Source: Lachnospiraceae bacterium (GTDB lineage: Bacteria; Bacillota; Clostridia; Lachnospirales; Lachnospiraceae). From it: a DNA stretch of 64,000 bases. The notes below the pieces were generated by a model that had not been told where the DNA came from, did no database searches, and saw only the letters and a program-made list of their open reading frames with translations. Positions 8,366 through 17,447 of this stretch are shown one piece after another. Location: assembly GCA_910576125.1 (NCBI GenBank), contig CAJTHM010000003.1, forward strand, positions 248,001 to 312,000, written 5' to 3'. The stretch's first letter is position 1. Each line of letters opens with the position of its first letter. Position numbers and translations under genes: made by a program.

Positions 8366-8565
8366 AATACGGCAAGTTTGATTATGGACAATTTAGCGAG
8401 TTGGAATTACGCTGCTACATCCTGATAAAGGCAGGCATCGCGTCCATGCAGGAGCTTAAGGAATATTATACCCTGGACGAGGCGCTGAAGCTGTACGCGC
8501 TCTACCTCATGGAGCGTGATGTGGAAAAGGGGCGGGCTGACGAGCTGGAAAGGAGGAATAAGTAA
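8296..8565 (+). CDS. Tail assembly chaperone, frameshift extension
   Basis: The -1 frame from 8296 to the stop at 8563-8565 adds 89 residues to the first 142 of the chaperone, giving a 231-residue long form. The segment is charged and helical, with the run Y-T-L-D-E-A-L-K-L-Y-A-L-Y-L-M-E typical of the second part of split tail chaperones (a T-domain analogue that binds the tape measure). An ATG at 8257 opens this frame but has no ribosome site, so independent translation is unlikely. The tape measure gene starts three bases after its stop. Confidence 0.65.
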   Translation, partial: QENRRPIWESRIGDSEEAAQGYLKYGKFDYGQFSELELRCYILIKAGIASMQELKEYYTLDEALKLYALYLMERDVEKGRADELERRNK

Positions 8566-8567
8566 AC

Positions 8568-11252
8568 TTGACTATACGAGACATAGCTGTGGCATTCGGG
8601 TTTGAGGTGGATTCACAGAGCGAGAAAAAGGCGGAAAACTCCATCAAAGGGTTGAAGAATCTCGCTACAAAACTTCTCGGTGTAATCGGCATAGGATTTT
8701 CCATAGCTGGTCTCAGTAATTTAGCAGAAACCGCAGCAGAAGCGGAGGCGCTGAAATCACAGTTCTCCCAGGTGTTTGGCGAGATGGAAGATGAAGCGGC
8801 AAGCAAGCTGGAGGCAATAGAGGCGGATACCGGCGTCCTGGTGAACCGCATGAAAGGCAGCTTCACACAGATAGCTGCCTTTTCCAAGACGGCAGGTGTG
8901 GAGCAGGCAGACGCGCTCGACATAGCGAACAGATCAATGATAGCCGTGGCAGATTCCGCGGCTTTCTATGACCGCTCCATCGAGGATGTGACAAATTCCC
9001 TGCAATCGTTCTTGAAGGGAAATTTTGAGAACGATGCCGCCCTGGGGCTTTCGTGTACGGAAACCACCAGGAACACGGCGGCAAACAATCTGTATGGGAA
9101 ATCGTTCAAGGATTTGAGCGAGGCAGAAAAGCAGTTCACGCTATTGTCAATGGTCGAGGATGCAAACAAAGCCTCCGGAGCGCTGGGGCAGGCAGCAAGG
9201 GAATCCGATACCTGGTCTAACCAGCTGGGAAACTTGAAGCAGTCTGTCAATGACTTAAAAGCAGCCGCCGGAAACGTGTTCCTCAAACCGGCAGTGCAGG
9301 TCTTGAAGCTCCTAAGCATGATGGTGCAGGGCGCAACAAAATGGCTCCAGAACATGACAAGCGAGACCGGGTTCCTCACCAGGGCGTTTGACCGGCTCCA
9401 TGCGCTTGTGAAAAGGCTCCAGCCTGCAATAGACCGGATGGCGCAGACGCTATCCAGGGGAGTATCGAAGGGCATAGACCTGGTAAAGAACATAGTCGCA
9501 AAGTTTGGCGGCATAGAGAACGTGCTGAAAATAGCGGCGATTGCTGCAGGCGCTTTCATGGCCGTACTTGCGGTTTCAAAGATAATGAGCTTTATAAAGG
9601 CCGCCGGAGGACTTGCAGGCATCATCAGCAAGGTGGCAAAGGCTTTCAGCCTGGCGAACCTAAAGGTTATGGCGATTATAGCGGTCATCGTGATACTGGC
9701 ATTGATTATTGAGGATTTCATCAATTTCATGCAGGGTAACGATTCAGTCATCGGGACGCTGTTTGACAAGGCTGGTATCGGCGCGGACAATGCCAGGGAG
9801 AAAATCCTGGCGGCATGGACAAAGATAAAAGAGTTCCTACTGAACGTGTGGGATTTCATAAAGCAGGCGGCAGGGATGTGGGTGGATACCGTAAAGGGAT
9901 TTTTTGAGCGGCATTCAGAGAGCATCCGGCAGAATTTTGAAAGGGCCTGGGGGATAATCAAAACATTCCTGCAAGGGGTGTGGACGTTCATCTCGCAGCT
10001 GGCCGCTACTCTGTTCGGTTCTACAGAGGACAACATAGACGGAAGTACACAAAGCACGAAGGACAAATTGCTGGAGGTATGGGGAGCAATCCTGGAGGCG
10101 TTATCAGCTGTCTGGGATGCGCTATATGAAGTCGGCAGCGCTATTTTCAACGCCATTGCGGCGGTGATTGAAACGGTGTTCGGATGGATACAGACATTCT
10201 GGAACAACTGGGGTTCGGAGATTCTGTCATGGTTCAAGGTGCTGTGGGATTCCATCGGCGGGGTTCTGAATGGTTTCCTAGAAATCGTCAAGGGAGTGGC
10301 GAATTTCATTTCATCGGTATTCACTGGAGATTGGCAGGGTGCATGGGACGCCATCAAGCAGATATTTACCGGGATATGGGATGCAATCGTTAGTTTTATC
10401 ACGGCGGTATGGGAGACAATCAAACTGTTGTTCGATATGGCCCTCGGTGCAATCAAGGCAATATGGGAAACTGTCTGGGGAGCCATAAGCAGTTTCTTCC
10501 AAGGCATCTGGAACGGCATATGCTCATTCTTAAGCGGAATTTGGAGCGCTATTACCGGAACAATCTCCAACGCGATAAATAATGCCTATTCAGTCATACA
10601 ATCGGTGCTAGGGGCTATACGAGACTTTTTCAGCAACATTTTCAACACTATAGCATCCACGGTGAGCGGGATATTTTCGAATATCCTATCCGGCATTACA
10701 TCAACGATAGGGAACATCAAGGACACCATTGTAAACGGCATCAACTCGGCGGTGGATTTCATCAAAGGCCTACCGGGCCAGGCCATCCAGTGGGGCAAGG
10801 ATTTCATCGGCGGGCTGAAAGACGGCATCATGTCCGGAGTACAAGGGATTGTCGATGCGGTAAAAGGAATCGGAGACAAGATTAGGTCATTCCTACACTT
10901 CTCTGTACCGGACGAAGGGCCGCTGACAGACTATGAGAGCTGGATGCCAGACTTTATGAGCGGACTGGCAGAGGGCATCTCTTCCAACGAGGAGACGGTT
11001 CTGGATAAGGTCAGAGGGCTTGCAGAGGGTATTTCTTCCCTCACAAGGGCGGCAACGGCAGACGTATCTACCGCGACCGCATCAACTGTAAACAACAATT
11101 CATCCTCCAGTGTGACACAGAATGTGAACATAGCGAACAGCTACACCGGAGGAACGCCAGAAGTGCAGAAAAACGTCTCTAAGGCGATGAATAAATCTGC
11201 CAGTGACGCGACCGCATACATGGCAAGAGGATTAGCATACGCAAGGGGGTAG
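8568..11252 (+). CDS. Tail tape measure protein
   Basis: An 894-residue protein, the longest in the late operon, starting at TTG 8568 after GGAAAGGAGGAATAAGTAAAC. The N-terminal part is coiled-coil (A-E-T-A-A-E-A-E-A-L motif). Around residues 320-390 are two hydrophobic membrane-like segments, and from 430 to 780 there are many Trp-containing amphipathic repeats of the W-x-x-I-x-x-F type. The end, with an L-T-D-Y-E-S-W-M-P-D-F motif, is typical of tape measure proteins. By the usual rule of about 1.5 angstrom per residue the tail would be about 130 nm long. Confidence 0.9.
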   Translation: MTIRDIAVAFGFEVDSQSEKKAENSIKGLKNLATKLLGVIGIGFSIAGLSNLAETAAEAEALKSQFSQVFGEMEDEAASKLEAIEADTGVLVNRMKGSFTQIAAFSKTAGVEQADALDIANRSMIAVADSAAFYDRSIEDVTNSLQSFLKGNFENDAALGLSCTETTRNTAANNLYGKSFKDLSEAEKQFTLLSMVEDANKASGALGQAARESDTWSNQLGNLKQSVNDLKAAAGNVFLKPAVQVLKLLSMMVQGATKWLQNMTSETGFLTRAFDRLHALVKRLQPAIDRMAQTLSRGVSKGIDLVKNIVAKFGGIENVLKIAAIAAGAFMAVLAVSKIMSFIKAAGGLAGIISKVAKAFSLANLKVMAIIAVIVILALIIEDFINFMQGNDSVIGTLFDKAGIGADNAREKILAAWTKIKEFLLNVWDFIKQAAGMWVDTVKGFFERHSESIRQNFERAWGIIKTFLQGVWTFISQLAATLFGSTEDNIDGSTQSTKDKLLEVWGAILEALSAVWDALYEVGSAIFNAIAAVIETVFGWIQTFWNNWGSEILSWFKVLWDSIGGVLNGFLEIVKGVANFISSVFTGDWQGAWDAIKQIFTGIWDAIVSFITAVWETIKLLFDMALGAIKAIWETVWGAISSFFQGIWNGICSFLSGIWSAITGTISNAINNAYSVIQSVLGAIRDFFSNIFNTIASTVSGIFSNILSGITSTIGNIKDTIVNGINSAVDFIKGLPGQAIQWGKDFIGGLKDGIMSGVQGIVDAVKGIGDKIRSFLHFSVPDEGPLTDYESWMPDFMSGLAEGISSNEETVLDKVRGLAEGISSLTRAATADVSTATASTVNNNSSSSVTQNVNIANSYTGGTPEVQKNVSKAMNKSASDATAYMARGLAYARG

Positions 11253-11258
11253 GCAGAC

Positions 11259-11918
11259 ATGGCAAGAAGCAATCTAAAGCCGGTATCGGTGGCAGGCATT
11301 GAGTTTGATGCTCTGATAGATGAACAGAAAACCTTGTCTGCCACTATCCCGGTCTATCCGGTGGAGGAGGGGTTCCCGGTATCAGATACAATCATCCTGG
11401 AGCCTATCAGCATCAGCATGACGCTGTATGTCACCAACACGCCGGTAACATGGCTGTACAGACATGGCACTTCCAACAGCAGGGTAAACAATATCTGCAA
11501 CCGGATAGAGAACCTGTGGCTTTCAAAGCAGCTGGTGAAAATTGTAACTACAGATACGGTATATAAGAACATGGGGATCACCAGCATATCCATCAAGCAC
11601 TCAAAGGAGATAGGGTATGCCAGGGAAATCTCCATCACGGCGCAGAAAGTAAGGGTGACGAGCCGAAAGACCGCCAGCATCCCCAGCTATATTCTTAAAG
11701 CTGGGGAAACGATGGCAAACGCCGGTACCGCATCAACATCCACGACATCAAGCAGCGCAGGGACGGCCAGCGGAAGTACCGGCGGCTCCTCTGGCTCCTC
11801 CAGCAGCTCTGGGGGCGGTTCCGGGGGTTCTGGCAGCTCTGGCGGTTCCGGAGGCTCCAGTGCAAAGAAAAACCAGTCAATCCTTTATGGAGTGGCAAGT
11901 GGGTTAGGATTCATCTAA
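11259..11918 (+). CDS. Baseplate / distal tail (Dit-like) protein with Gly-Ser tail
   Basis: A 219-residue protein right after the tape measure gene. Residues 1-140 look like the Dit-like or LysM-linked baseplate proteins that join the tube to the hub (P-V-S-V-A-G-I-E-F-D start, beta-rich core). Residues 150-205 are an almost pure Gly/Ser/Thr low-complexity linker, encoded by imperfect GGTTCC/GGCTCC repeats. A short basic C-terminus follows. In related phages the equivalent protein carries a LysM domain in place of the linker, so this may be a reduced version. Confidence 0.6.
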   Translation: MARSNLKPVSVAGIEFDALIDEQKTLSATIPVYPVEEGFPVSDTIILEPISISMTLYVTNTPVTWLYRHGTSNSRVNNICNRIENLWLSKQLVKIVTTDTVYKNMGITSISIKHSKEIGYAREISITAQKVRVTSRKTASIPSYILKAGETMANAGTASTSTTSSSAGTASGSTGGSSGSSSSSGGGSGGSGSSGGSGGSSAKKNQSILYGVASGLGFI

Positions 11919-11929
11919 GGAGGCAGGAA

Positions 11930-12250
11930 ATGTTGTATATCAAGGTTCCGGACATGAATGATAGCGTATCAAATCTGTCCATAGACGGCACTGAATATAT
12001 ACTCCGGTTCACCTATAACGAGAAGTATGATTATTGGAGCTTCGGCCTTTATGACGAGGACGAAAACCCGATCATCGCCATGACGCGGATTGTGCCTAAC
12101 TTCCCTATCTTCTTTTTCTACTCCGACCGCGCCATCCCGGACGGGATTTTCGGGTGCGTGTCCACGAAGGAGAAGGTAGGGAGGCAGGCGTTCAATGAAA
12201 GGACGGCGGAGTTCATCTACATACCAAACGTGGAATTGGAGGACGAATAA
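11930..12250 (+). CDS. Baseplate plug-like protein (Pam3 gp18-like)
   Basis: A 106-residue beta-rich protein between the Dit-like and hub genes. It resembles the baseplate plug family described in cyanophage Pam3: F-T-Y-N-E-K-Y-D-Y-W-S-F-G-L-Y-D, then a central R-I-V-P-N-F-P-I segment and an acidic end. The plug closes the tube at the baseplate before infection. The last base of its stop is the first base of the next start (TAATG). Confidence 0.7.
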   Translation: MLYIKVPDMNDSVSNLSIDGTEYILRFTYNEKYDYWSFGLYDEDENPIIAMTRIVPNFPIFFFYSDRAIPDGIFGCVSTKEKVGRQAFNERTAEFIYIPNVELEDE

Positions 12251-13392
12251 TGGCAAATGAGAACTTTATGCGCCGCTATATCATGCGGTGCGGAAAGATG
12301 GGAGGGAGAGGTTTTGAAATAGGCAATATCCACAGTGCCAGGGAGGATGCCCTGCATGTTTCTTTCAGTGTGGAGAAGTCAAACGCCGAATCGCCAAATA
12401 CGGCGAAAGTCCAGGTATGGAACCTCTCCGACAAGAATCTAAAAATCCTGGACACGAAAGACTGCGCCCTGGAGCTGAAAGCAGGGTATGAGGATTCAAT
12501 GGCGCTTATCCTGGTGGGGAACATCACAAGCGTTACCACAATCCCGGACAATGCGGACCGGCTGACGGAAATAGAGGTCATGGACGGCAGGGTGGAATTG
12601 AGGGATACGAATATAACCGTTTCCCTCAATGGTTCCGTAAACTGCCAGGATGTCTATAAGTACATCGCAGGGCAGATGGGATGTTCCATCGTATTTGCAA
12701 AGGATTTATCCTATAAGACGCTGCCCAACGGATTCAGCTATGTAGGAAAAGCGAAGAACGCCCTGCAAAAGATAGCTGGATGCTGCGGCCACAGATGGAC
12801 AATCCAGAACCAGGTTATACAGATTACATGGCCCGGCCGCGCAGTAAATACCAGGGGCTATCTTCTGGACAGCAGTTCCGGCCTTATCGGCCGGCCGAAG
12901 CGGATCACGATTTCCTCCGGCGGAGACAACAACGAATCACAGACCGGGTGGGAAGTGCAGTACCTACTCAATGGGGCAATCGGAGTGAATGACATCGTGA
13001 AGCTCCAGAGTGACGAGATAAGCGGATTCTTCCTGGTACACAAAGTAACCATAGACGGTGACAACATGGAAGGTGACTGGCTCTGCACAGCCCAGCTGTT
13101 AGTAATCAGGGCGCAGCCGAAACTTGACAAGAAAGCAGTCACTTCCGGCGGAGACTCCGGTTCTGGCTCCGGAGGCGATTCTTCCGGAGCGCTTAAAAAA
13201 GGTGATAAGGTTAAAGTGATACGGACTATTCAGCAGGGGAATAAGACCAAAGGATATCAATATTCCGGAGGGACATTCGTCTGCTATTATTCTGTTTACG
13301 ATGTCATCCAGGTAAAAGGCGATAGGGTAGTTATCGGAATCGGAAGTACGGTCACTGCGGCGGTGAAAGCTGCTGACCTTGCCAAAGCATAG
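12250..13392 (+). CDS. Baseplate hub protein with C-terminal SH3-like domain
   Basis: A 380-residue protein. Residues 1 to about 295 have the fold order of phage hub proteins (gpD/gp27-like): beta barrels with V-Q-V-W-N-L-S and L-E-L-K-A-G-Y motifs, then a central domain with C-Q-D-V-Y-K-Y-I-A. A Gly/Ser/Asp linker (about 298-313) leads to a separate 65-residue C-terminal module that begins K-K-G-D-K-V-K-V and ends in a D-L-A-K-A motif, with the look of an SH3-like wall-binding domain similar to those of the endolysin in this window. The hub links tube, spike and wedges. Confidence 0.75.
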   Translation: MANENFMRRYIMRCGKMGGRGFEIGNIHSAREDALHVSFSVEKSNAESPNTAKVQVWNLSDKNLKILDTKDCALELKAGYEDSMALILVGNITSVTTIPDNADRLTEIEVMDGRVELRDTNITVSLNGSVNCQDVYKYIAGQMGCSIVFAKDLSYKTLPNGFSYVGKAKNALQKIAGCCGHRWTIQNQVIQITWPGRAVNTRGYLLDSSSGLIGRPKRITISSGGDNNESQTGWEVQYLLNGAIGVNDIVKLQSDEISGFFLVHKVTIDGDNMEGDWLCTAQLLVIRAQPKLDKKAVTSGGDSGSGSGGDSSGALKKGDKVKVIRTIQQGNKTKGYQYSGGTFVCYYSVYDVIQVKGDRVVIGIGSTVTAAVKAADLAKA

Positions 13393-13405
13393 GAGGTGTT
13401 TATAT

Positions 13406-13981
13406 ATGTTACAAGAGTTTTCCCAGCAAGTGGAGGATACGGCCAGGGCGGCAGTAAACCAGATACACACCGCGCTCCCTGGAGAAATCGTGTCGTTCAA
13501 TCCTGGGGCAGGGACAGCGGTAGTAAAGCCGTCCGGGAAGTTTGTCACATCGGACGGAGTGGAGCTGGCATATCCACCCATCACGGACGCGCCTGTGGCT
13601 TTCCCATTCTGCCAGTCGGCAGGGATAGGGATAGCTTTTCCGGTCAAGCCGAAGGATGACTGCCTAATCATCATCTCCGAAGTGGAACTGGATGCCTGGA
13701 GGAGCGGCGCAGAATCGGAAAGCTCCCTGCGGTTTGACCTCACAAGTGCGATGGTGATACCGGGCCTTCTGAACGGAGGCGGTGCCATCGTGGAAAAAGC
13801 CTGCAGCAAAGATGCGGTAGTCATCCAGGCCGGGGAAACGGAGCTGATGGTGTATGATGCAGGCGTTGAGATTGCATCCGGGGAAACAGAATTGAAAATC
13901 ACCGGGAAGGGCATCAAGGCAAAAGGAGACATGGAGGTTGATGGGAAGATAACCTGCAAGCAGGTCATTGAGACAGGATAA
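13406..13981 (+). CDS. Baseplate spike / Gp138-like puncturing protein
   Basis: Start chosen at ATG 13406 after AGGAGGTGTTTATAT, giving 191 residues. The N-terminal OB-fold-like part (P-G-E-I-V-S-F-N-P-G-A-G-T-A) and the W-R-S-G motif near residue 100 fit the Gp138 N-terminal family of membrane-piercing spikes. The C-terminal 50 residues form short repeated beta strands (E-T-E-L-M-V-Y-D then E-T-E-L-K-I-T), as expected for a beta-helical needle. It is the central tip of the baseplate. Confidence 0.75.
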   Translation: MLQEFSQQVEDTARAAVNQIHTALPGEIVSFNPGAGTAVVKPSGKFVTSDGVELAYPPITDAPVAFPFCQSAGIGIAFPVKPKDDCLIIISEVELDAWRSGAESESSLRFDLTSAMVIPGLLNGGGAIVEKACSKDAVVIQAGETELMVYDAGVEIASGETELKITGKGIKAKGDMEVDGKITCKQVIETG

Positions 13982-13992
13982 GGAGATGCTGT

Positions 13993-14355
13993 ATGGATAT
14001 ATTACTTGACCGGTCCGGGGATTTATTCGTTGGCGGAAATGGCGATATAACGCTCTCTGATTCTGTAGCACAGAAAATCAAGATTCGGCTGAAATGGTTC
14101 GAGGCTGAATGGAGGTGGAACCGTGACGAAGGGCTTCCCTACACGGAGAGCCTGCTGGTAAAGAACCCGGACACCGATTATTTTGAGGGAGTCGTCCGTG
14201 AGAAGATTTTTGAGGTTGACGAGGTAACGGATGTGGGGGAGGTGTCTGTCACATTCGATGCAGCCACCAGAAAAGCGAAAATACGGTTTGTAGCCAGTAC
14301 GGACTATGAGACCATAAAGGAGGAGGTGGATATAAATTGCCAGATTACGGAATAA
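13993..14355 (+). CDS. Baseplate wedge protein (gp25/W-like, DUF2634-like)
   Basis: A 120-residue protein beginning with the D-L-F-V-G-G-N-G-D-I strand pair and followed by V-A-Q-K-I-K-I-R-L, typical of small baseplate wedge proteins of the gp25/gpW/DUF2634 group. It overlaps the J-like gene by 19 bases, and the two are nearly always adjacent in contractile tails, where they form part of the wedge around the hub. Confidence 0.75.
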   Translation: MDILLDRSGDLFVGGNGDITLSDSVAQKIKIRLKWFEAEWRWNRDEGLPYTESLLVKNPDTDYFEGVVREKIFEVDEVTDVGEVSVTFDAATRKAKIRFVASTDYETIKEEVDINCQITE

Positions 14356-15785
14356 CAGACAAAGGATTTGTGCTGAAAAGGCTGGATACCATCCTGGAAG
14401 AAATCCATACGGATTTGACGGACGGATGGAAGGTAGATACAAGGCTTGCAGGCACTTCTTTCCTCAATACGCTCATAACGACTTTTGGGAACCAGATAGC
14501 GAACCTATGGGAGACAGCGCAGGACAGCTATTATGCGAAGTACCCGGCAACGGCTACGGAGCTGAACCTGGATCATGCTGTACAGTATGGCGGCATCAAG
14601 AGGGCCGGAGACAAGAGAACCAGCTACATCCTCCACTGTACCGGTGATGATGGGACGTATGTTCGTGAAAATGCTGTTGTGGCAACTAACACAACTCCGG
14701 AAATCCGGCTTTTTTCAGCGGAGGAATTTCAGATTGCCAGGGAGCGGTTCAATAAGGTTTCTGTCATTGTGGCATCCGAAGATACCGGAGTGTATACCGT
14801 TTCCATCAACGGCAATCAGTACAGCTATTCCAATCCGCAAGGCGGAAAATCTTCAGCAATCCTGGCCGGACTTGCAGCCGCCATAAAGGATGAAGGTTAC
14901 GAGGTTAAAGTGGAGGACGATGTTCTTATCATCAATGATAAGACAAAGACCAGGGAGAATGTGCTGACACTCACGGATAATCTCACTACTTCCAGCGTGA
15001 CATCCCTGGCAAATTTCCTCACAAATGACTATGGGAAAATCACCCTGCCTTATAACATCGTTACCAGGATGGTAAACAACATCACCGGCTTTACGGCGGT
15101 GACAAACCTTCTGGAGCCTACCTATGGGCGAAAGAGGGAGACGGATATTGAATTGCGGCAGTCCTACATAGCGAAGTCGGCTCTCCGGTCAAACACCATG
15201 ATAGAGAGCATCATCGCGGAGCTTCTGAACAATGTGGAGGATGTGGAATCCGCATCCGGGTACGAGAACGACATGGACGTGACAGACGAGAGGGGCCTGC
15301 CGCCGCATAGCATAGAAATCATCGTAGAGGGCGGTGATAACACGGCGATTGCAAAGGCGATCTTCCGGAGGAAAGCAGGCGGCATCCAGACCCACGGCAG
15401 CGTAGTGGTGAACGTACCCGGGGAATACGGAGACACAATCCCGGTCCGGTTCAACCGTCCGGAGTATCTGTACGCCTGGCTGAAAGTGCAGCTGGAGGGT
15501 GATGAAGCGAAAATCCCGGTCAATTATTCTTCACTTACGAAGCAGTCCCTCATGGAGGATGGCGCCCAGATGACAGCAGGCACAAGCCTCCTTACGCAGC
15601 TGCTGAATGAGGGCATTTATGACCGGGTGGCCGGCCTTACAAAAATCATCATCTATACTGCATACACCACGGACAGTACGGTTATTCCTGGTGATGGGGA
15701 CTATCAGAGGGACGAGAACATTATGGCTACATCCAGGCAGAAAGTTCTCATTGACGAGAACAGAATCGAGGTGGTCCGCAAGTGA
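14337..15785 (+). CDS. Baseplate J-like protein
   Basis: A 482-residue protein starting at TTG 14337 after AAAGGAGGAGG. It shows the baseplate J / gp47 layout: an N-terminal G-T-S-F-L-N-T-L-I helix region, an A-T-E-L-N-L-D-H-A-V motif near residue 77, a middle beta domain, and the conserved T-D-I-E-L-R-Q-S-Y near 267 followed by a C-terminal domain with S-I-E-I-I-V-E-G-G. J-like proteins form the wedge arms that trigger sheath contraction. The stop overlaps the start of the next gene. Confidence 0.85.
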   Translation: MPDYGITDKGFVLKRLDTILEEIHTDLTDGWKVDTRLAGTSFLNTLITTFGNQIANLWETAQDSYYAKYPATATELNLDHAVQYGGIKRAGDKRTSYILHCTGDDGTYVRENAVVATNTTPEIRLFSAEEFQIARERFNKVSVIVASEDTGVYTVSINGNQYSYSNPQGGKSSAILAGLAAAIKDEGYEVKVEDDVLIINDKTKTRENVLTLTDNLTTSSVTSLANFLTNDYGKITLPYNIVTRMVNNITGFTAVTNLLEPTYGRKRETDIELRQSYIAKSALRSNTMIESIIAELLNNVEDVESASGYENDMDVTDERGLPPHSIEIIVEGGDNTAIAKAIFRRKAGGIQTHGSVVVNVPGEYGDTIPVRFNRPEYLYAWLKVQLEGDEAKIPVNYSSLTKQSLMEDGAQMTAGTSLLTQLLNEGIYDRVAGLTKIIIYTAYTTDSTVIPGDGDYQRDENIMATSRQKVLIDENRIEVVRK

Positions 15786-17110
15786 CAACGGATATACTGA
15801 AAGACTGGCTGCGGGACCTGCCTATGCAGTTCCTGGGAAAAAAGAATATAGAAGTCCTCATAAAAGCATTTGCCAGGCAGATGCAGGAGCTTGACACGGT
15901 ATTTGACGAGCTGAACAGCAAGACCGACCTCGATACTGCTATGGGGCAGAATCTGGATTATGTCGGAACCATCATCCCACTTACCAGGAAGGAGGCAGGA
16001 GAGCTGGCTGGCCTTAATGTAGAGGAGCCAGTCATTTCGGATGAAAGGTACCGGCAGTTTTTGAGGTATAAGCTCCTGGTAAATACCAATGAATGTACCT
16101 ACTATGACCTTATGGATGGGCTTGCGCTCCTCTGGGATGTTTCCCCTATCTACTACATTGAAGACCCGGATATGCCGGCAACAATCATCCTCACCATGCC
16201 ATTCCTAAAGCCTGGAGGGGAGGTAGTGACGCTGGGAGAGGTTCCGATGGTAAAAGCCGCTGGTGTACGGATAGAATTTGAGTACCGCATCAAGGTAGTG
16301 GTGGAGACGCTTGTGAGATGGATATACAGCGTCTACAATGTGCCTCTCACAAACCAGCTGGTATGCGGAACGCATCCGCGCCGGGGTTCCCTGGGGAGGA
16401 TTTATCTGCTCCAGACAGAGATAGGTATAAAAGAGATTCAGCGTGTATTTGAGCTAAAAAAGACCGGCACAATCCGGGTGGGAGGAAAGCTGTACGATTC
16501 CACCATAGGCGAGGTAATTACAGAGGATGTGCAAATAGAAATCAATTCATCGTATGAGGTGCAGAACGTCATCCTGGCAGGCCAGATTGTCTGTGGGACG
16601 CATCCGCACCAGGCGGTAAATGGAGTATTCATAGGAGCGGATGCAGTAGTCGGCGGAAACGTGACGAGTGCATCCGCTTTCGTTCCATTGTCCGGCACAG
16701 TGCCAGGGCAATCAACAGAAAGCGTTATGATAGGCAGCTGCATTGAGGCCGGGAAAACCATCAGCAATGTGGCCGATGACGTGCCGCTCTCCGGTACCAT
16801 GATAACCGGAGGGCAGAAGCCGGGGAAATCGCTAATCGTATCGGCAGGCGTCTCCAGCAAAGAGCCGTCTGTCCGGATCGCGGCGGCGGATGCCAAAAAG
16901 TGCGGTACCGGCGGAGAGGAAATGCTGGTTATTTCTTCCGGAATATCCAGCAGTCCGTCAGTGTCTATCGCAGCGGCAGACGCTAAAAAATGCGGAGCTA
17001 AAGAGGAGACAGTCCTTTCCATATCGGCAGGAGTCTCCGGAGAAAAACCATCTGTCTACATCACGGCGGCAACATCGCGGAGATGCGGTACCGGCGTTTG
17101 TGGAAAATAA
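15782..17110 (+). CDS. DUF2612-like baseplate/tail protein with C-terminal repeats
   Basis: A 442-residue protein starting at GTG 15782. Residues 1-150 (L-D-T-A-M-G-Q-N-L-D motif, then F-L-R-Y-K-L-L-V-N) match the type of protein that follows gpJ and anchors tail fibres (gpI/DUF2612-like). The segment V-C-G-T-H-P occurs twice (about 195 and 272). The last 90 residues contain three repeats of about 30 residues sharing the pattern S-x-G-V/I-S...P-S-V-x-I-x-A-A...K/R-C-G, at roughly 354-384, 385-414 and 415-442. These may form a short fibre shaft. Confidence 0.65.
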   Translation: MTTDILKDWLRDLPMQFLGKKNIEVLIKAFARQMQELDTVFDELNSKTDLDTAMGQNLDYVGTIIPLTRKEAGELAGLNVEEPVISDERYRQFLRYKLLVNTNECTYYDLMDGLALLWDVSPIYYIEDPDMPATIILTMPFLKPGGEVVTLGEVPMVKAAGVRIEFEYRIKVVVETLVRWIYSVYNVPLTNQLVCGTHPRRGSLGRIYLLQTEIGIKEIQRVFELKKTGTIRVGGKLYDSTIGEVITEDVQIEINSSYEVQNVILAGQIVCGTHPHQAVNGVFIGADAVVGGNVTSASAFVPLSGTVPGQSTESVMIGSCIEAGKTISNVADDVPLSGTMITGGQKPGKSLIVSAGVSSKEPSVRIAAADAKKCGTGGEEMLVISSGISSSPSVSIAAADAKKCGAKEETVLSISAGVSGEKPSVYITAATSRRCGTGVCGK

Positions 17111-17129
17111 ATGAAGGAGGTGCAGGAAA

Positions 17130-17447
17130 ATGTCTTTTTGGTCAACTGAATTTATGAATGACCGGAGGAACGACTGGCTGAAAGCCCTGGTGCTGTTTGA
17201 GTACCGTGTGGGTGACGCCTGGTATAAGGCTAAAATCAATACCAAGCGCATAGTCGGGAACACGGTGGAAGTCATCGTGAGCCTTCCCAGGGTTTCCACC
17301 GGATCACAGACTATCACGGCGGTCAGGATAATCGACGTGAAGGGGAAACAGTGCGGCTACCAGGAGACGAAGGTGGTGAGGGCCACGAACCAGGGGGTAC
17401 TCGTAAAATTTGAGTTCCCAATCTATGAGAAGGAGGTTGAGCAGTAA
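17130..17447 (+). CDS. Tail-region protein of unknown function
   Basis: A 105-residue beta-rich protein, W-S-T-E-F-M-N-D-R-R near the N-terminus. Preceded by AAGGAGGTGCAGGAAA and coupled to the next gene by TAATG. It lies between the fibre-anchor protein and fibre genes, so a role in the tail tip is likely. No family recognised. Confidence 0.65.
   Translation: MSFWSTEFMNDRRNDWLKALVLFEYRVGDAWYKAKINTKRIVGNTVEVIVSLPRVSTGSQTITAVRIIDVKGKQCGYQETKVVRATNQGVLVKFEFPIYEKEVEQ

Noticed and set aside
8966..10570. 534-residue open frame on the minus strand
   Set aside because: It lies wholly opposite the tape measure gene, has no ribosome site or recognisable domain, and arises from the codon bias of the + strand gene.
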